Below are positions 4,938 to 5,387 of a stretch of 5,387 nucleotides of DNA, in pieces. This DNA comes from JACCZX01 sp040003315 (lineage in GTDB: Bacteria; Pseudomonadota; Gammaproteobacteria; Burkholderiales; Burkholderiaceae_F), in NCBI GenBank assembly GCA_040003315.1, contig JBDUCU010000159.1, positions 1 to 5,387 of the forward strand, written 5' to 3'. Below the pieces are notes generated by a model. It searched no databases. It was not told the origin of the DNA and saw only the letters and a list, made by a program, of their open reading frames with translations. Position 1 is the stretch's first letter. Every line of letters begins with the position of its first letter. The translations under genes and the position numbers were made by a program.

Positions 4938-5387
4938 ATGGCGCATAACTCCGCCGTGAGCTCTGGCGGGAACCATCGCGCCCGGCCGTTTGCCTTGGTC
5001 GCCGGTTCAACGCCTCCACCCGAGACGCCTGAGATCGAACCGGAAAGCGTTACTATCGGCGCGCGCGGACGCGCCCTGGACTGGTCGATCCTCATGGCGC
5101 GCGCCCAAGCCGGCGAGCCGGACGCCTACCGGCGCCTGCTCGAGGAAATTACTCCCTACGTGCGCTCGCTGGCGGCAAAGTGTCATCGCGATTCGAGCGA
5201 CCTCGAGGATTCGGTACAGGACGTGTTGCTGACTGTGCATGCCATCAGGCATACCTACGATCCAACACGGCCGTTTGGGCCATGGCTGGTGGCGATCACC
5301 CATCGCCGCATCACCGATCGCTTGCGTCGTCATGGACGGTCCACGGCGCGCGAAACGCCGCTGACTGATGCTCATGAAACCTTTGCT
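4938..5387 (+). CDS. ECF-type RNA polymerase sigma factor, 3' end cut by the window
   Basis: From the ATG at 4938, 150 codons run to the window edge without a stop. Residues about 48-135 form sigma region 2: LDWSILMARAQAGEPDAYRRL (split as 48-57 and 58-67), then the DLEDSVQDVLLTVH core (88-101) and the -10-recognition part HTYDPTRPFGPWLVAI (105-120) with ITDRLRRHGR after it. Region 4 lies beyond 5387. The HTYDPxRPFxPWL pattern is typical of ECF factors close to Caulobacter SigF (ECF16-like). The conserved LDWSILM argues against starting at the in-frame ATG at 5094. The first 45 or so residues are Pro/Ser-rich and probably disordered. GGA lies 6 nt before the ATG, a modest ribosome site. The gene diverges from bufA1, whose promoter fits a SigF-like factor. 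An anti-sigma gene (NrsF/DUF1109 type) is expected just downstream, outside this window. Confidence 0.88.
   Translation, partial: MAHNSAVSSGGNHRARPFALVAGSTPPPETPEIEPESVTIGARGRALDWSILMARAQAGEPDAYRRLLEEITPYVRSLAAKCHRDSSDLEDSVQDVLLTVHAIRHTYDPTRPFGPWLVAITHRRITDRLRRHGRSTARETPLTDAHETFA

Noticed and set aside
4399..5019. Minus-strand open frame across bufA1 and the divergent promoter region
   Set aside because: It overlaps bufA1 in another frame and covers the SigF-like promoter; its translation has no signal peptide or family features.

Overview
The window is about 62% GC with tightly packed genes. Signal-peptide proteins and a divergently read sigma factor point to a high-GC member of the Pseudomonadota (alpha-, beta- or gammaproteobacterial). 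The genus cannot be read from this stretch alone. Seven complete or near-complete genes and one truncated gene lie on the minus strand. One truncated gene lies on the plus strand at the right edge.

Right half (4754 down to 2276, minus strand): a complete bufferin-type RiPP operon. It encodes a secreted DUF2282 precursor with four Cys (BufA1), a DUF692 multinuclear non-heme iron oxidase (BufB), a DUF2063 partner protein (BufC) and a DoxX-family membrane protein. The genes are separated by 13 nt or overlap by 17 and 4 nt. In characterised relatives, BufB with BufC modifies Cys of the precursor post-translationally, and the product binds copper in the periplasm.

Right edge (4938 to beyond 5387, plus strand): the N-terminal part of an ECF-type sigma factor, divergent from the operon. 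The 183-nt divergent region holds a perfect match to the motif GTAACC-N16-CGAA reported for Caulobacter SigF, oriented towards bufA1. A candidate housekeeping promoter faces the sigma gene. The arrangement suggests a metal- or stress-responsive sigma factor controlling the bufferin operon.

Left half (2128 down to 1, minus strand): a thiol-redox group of an exported thioredoxin-like protein with a CPTC motif, a CcdA/DsbD-type membrane electron carrier, an AhpD-like carboxymuconolactone decarboxylase family protein with CxxC, and a truncated small Cys-rich protein of the GDCCVxC family. Trx and CcdA plausibly form a cytoplasm-to-periplasm reductant relay. Its position 147 nt downstream of a Cys-based copper peptide operon suggests, but does not prove, a shared role in metal and thiol homeostasis. 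No mobile elements, RNA genes or CRISPR arrays were seen.
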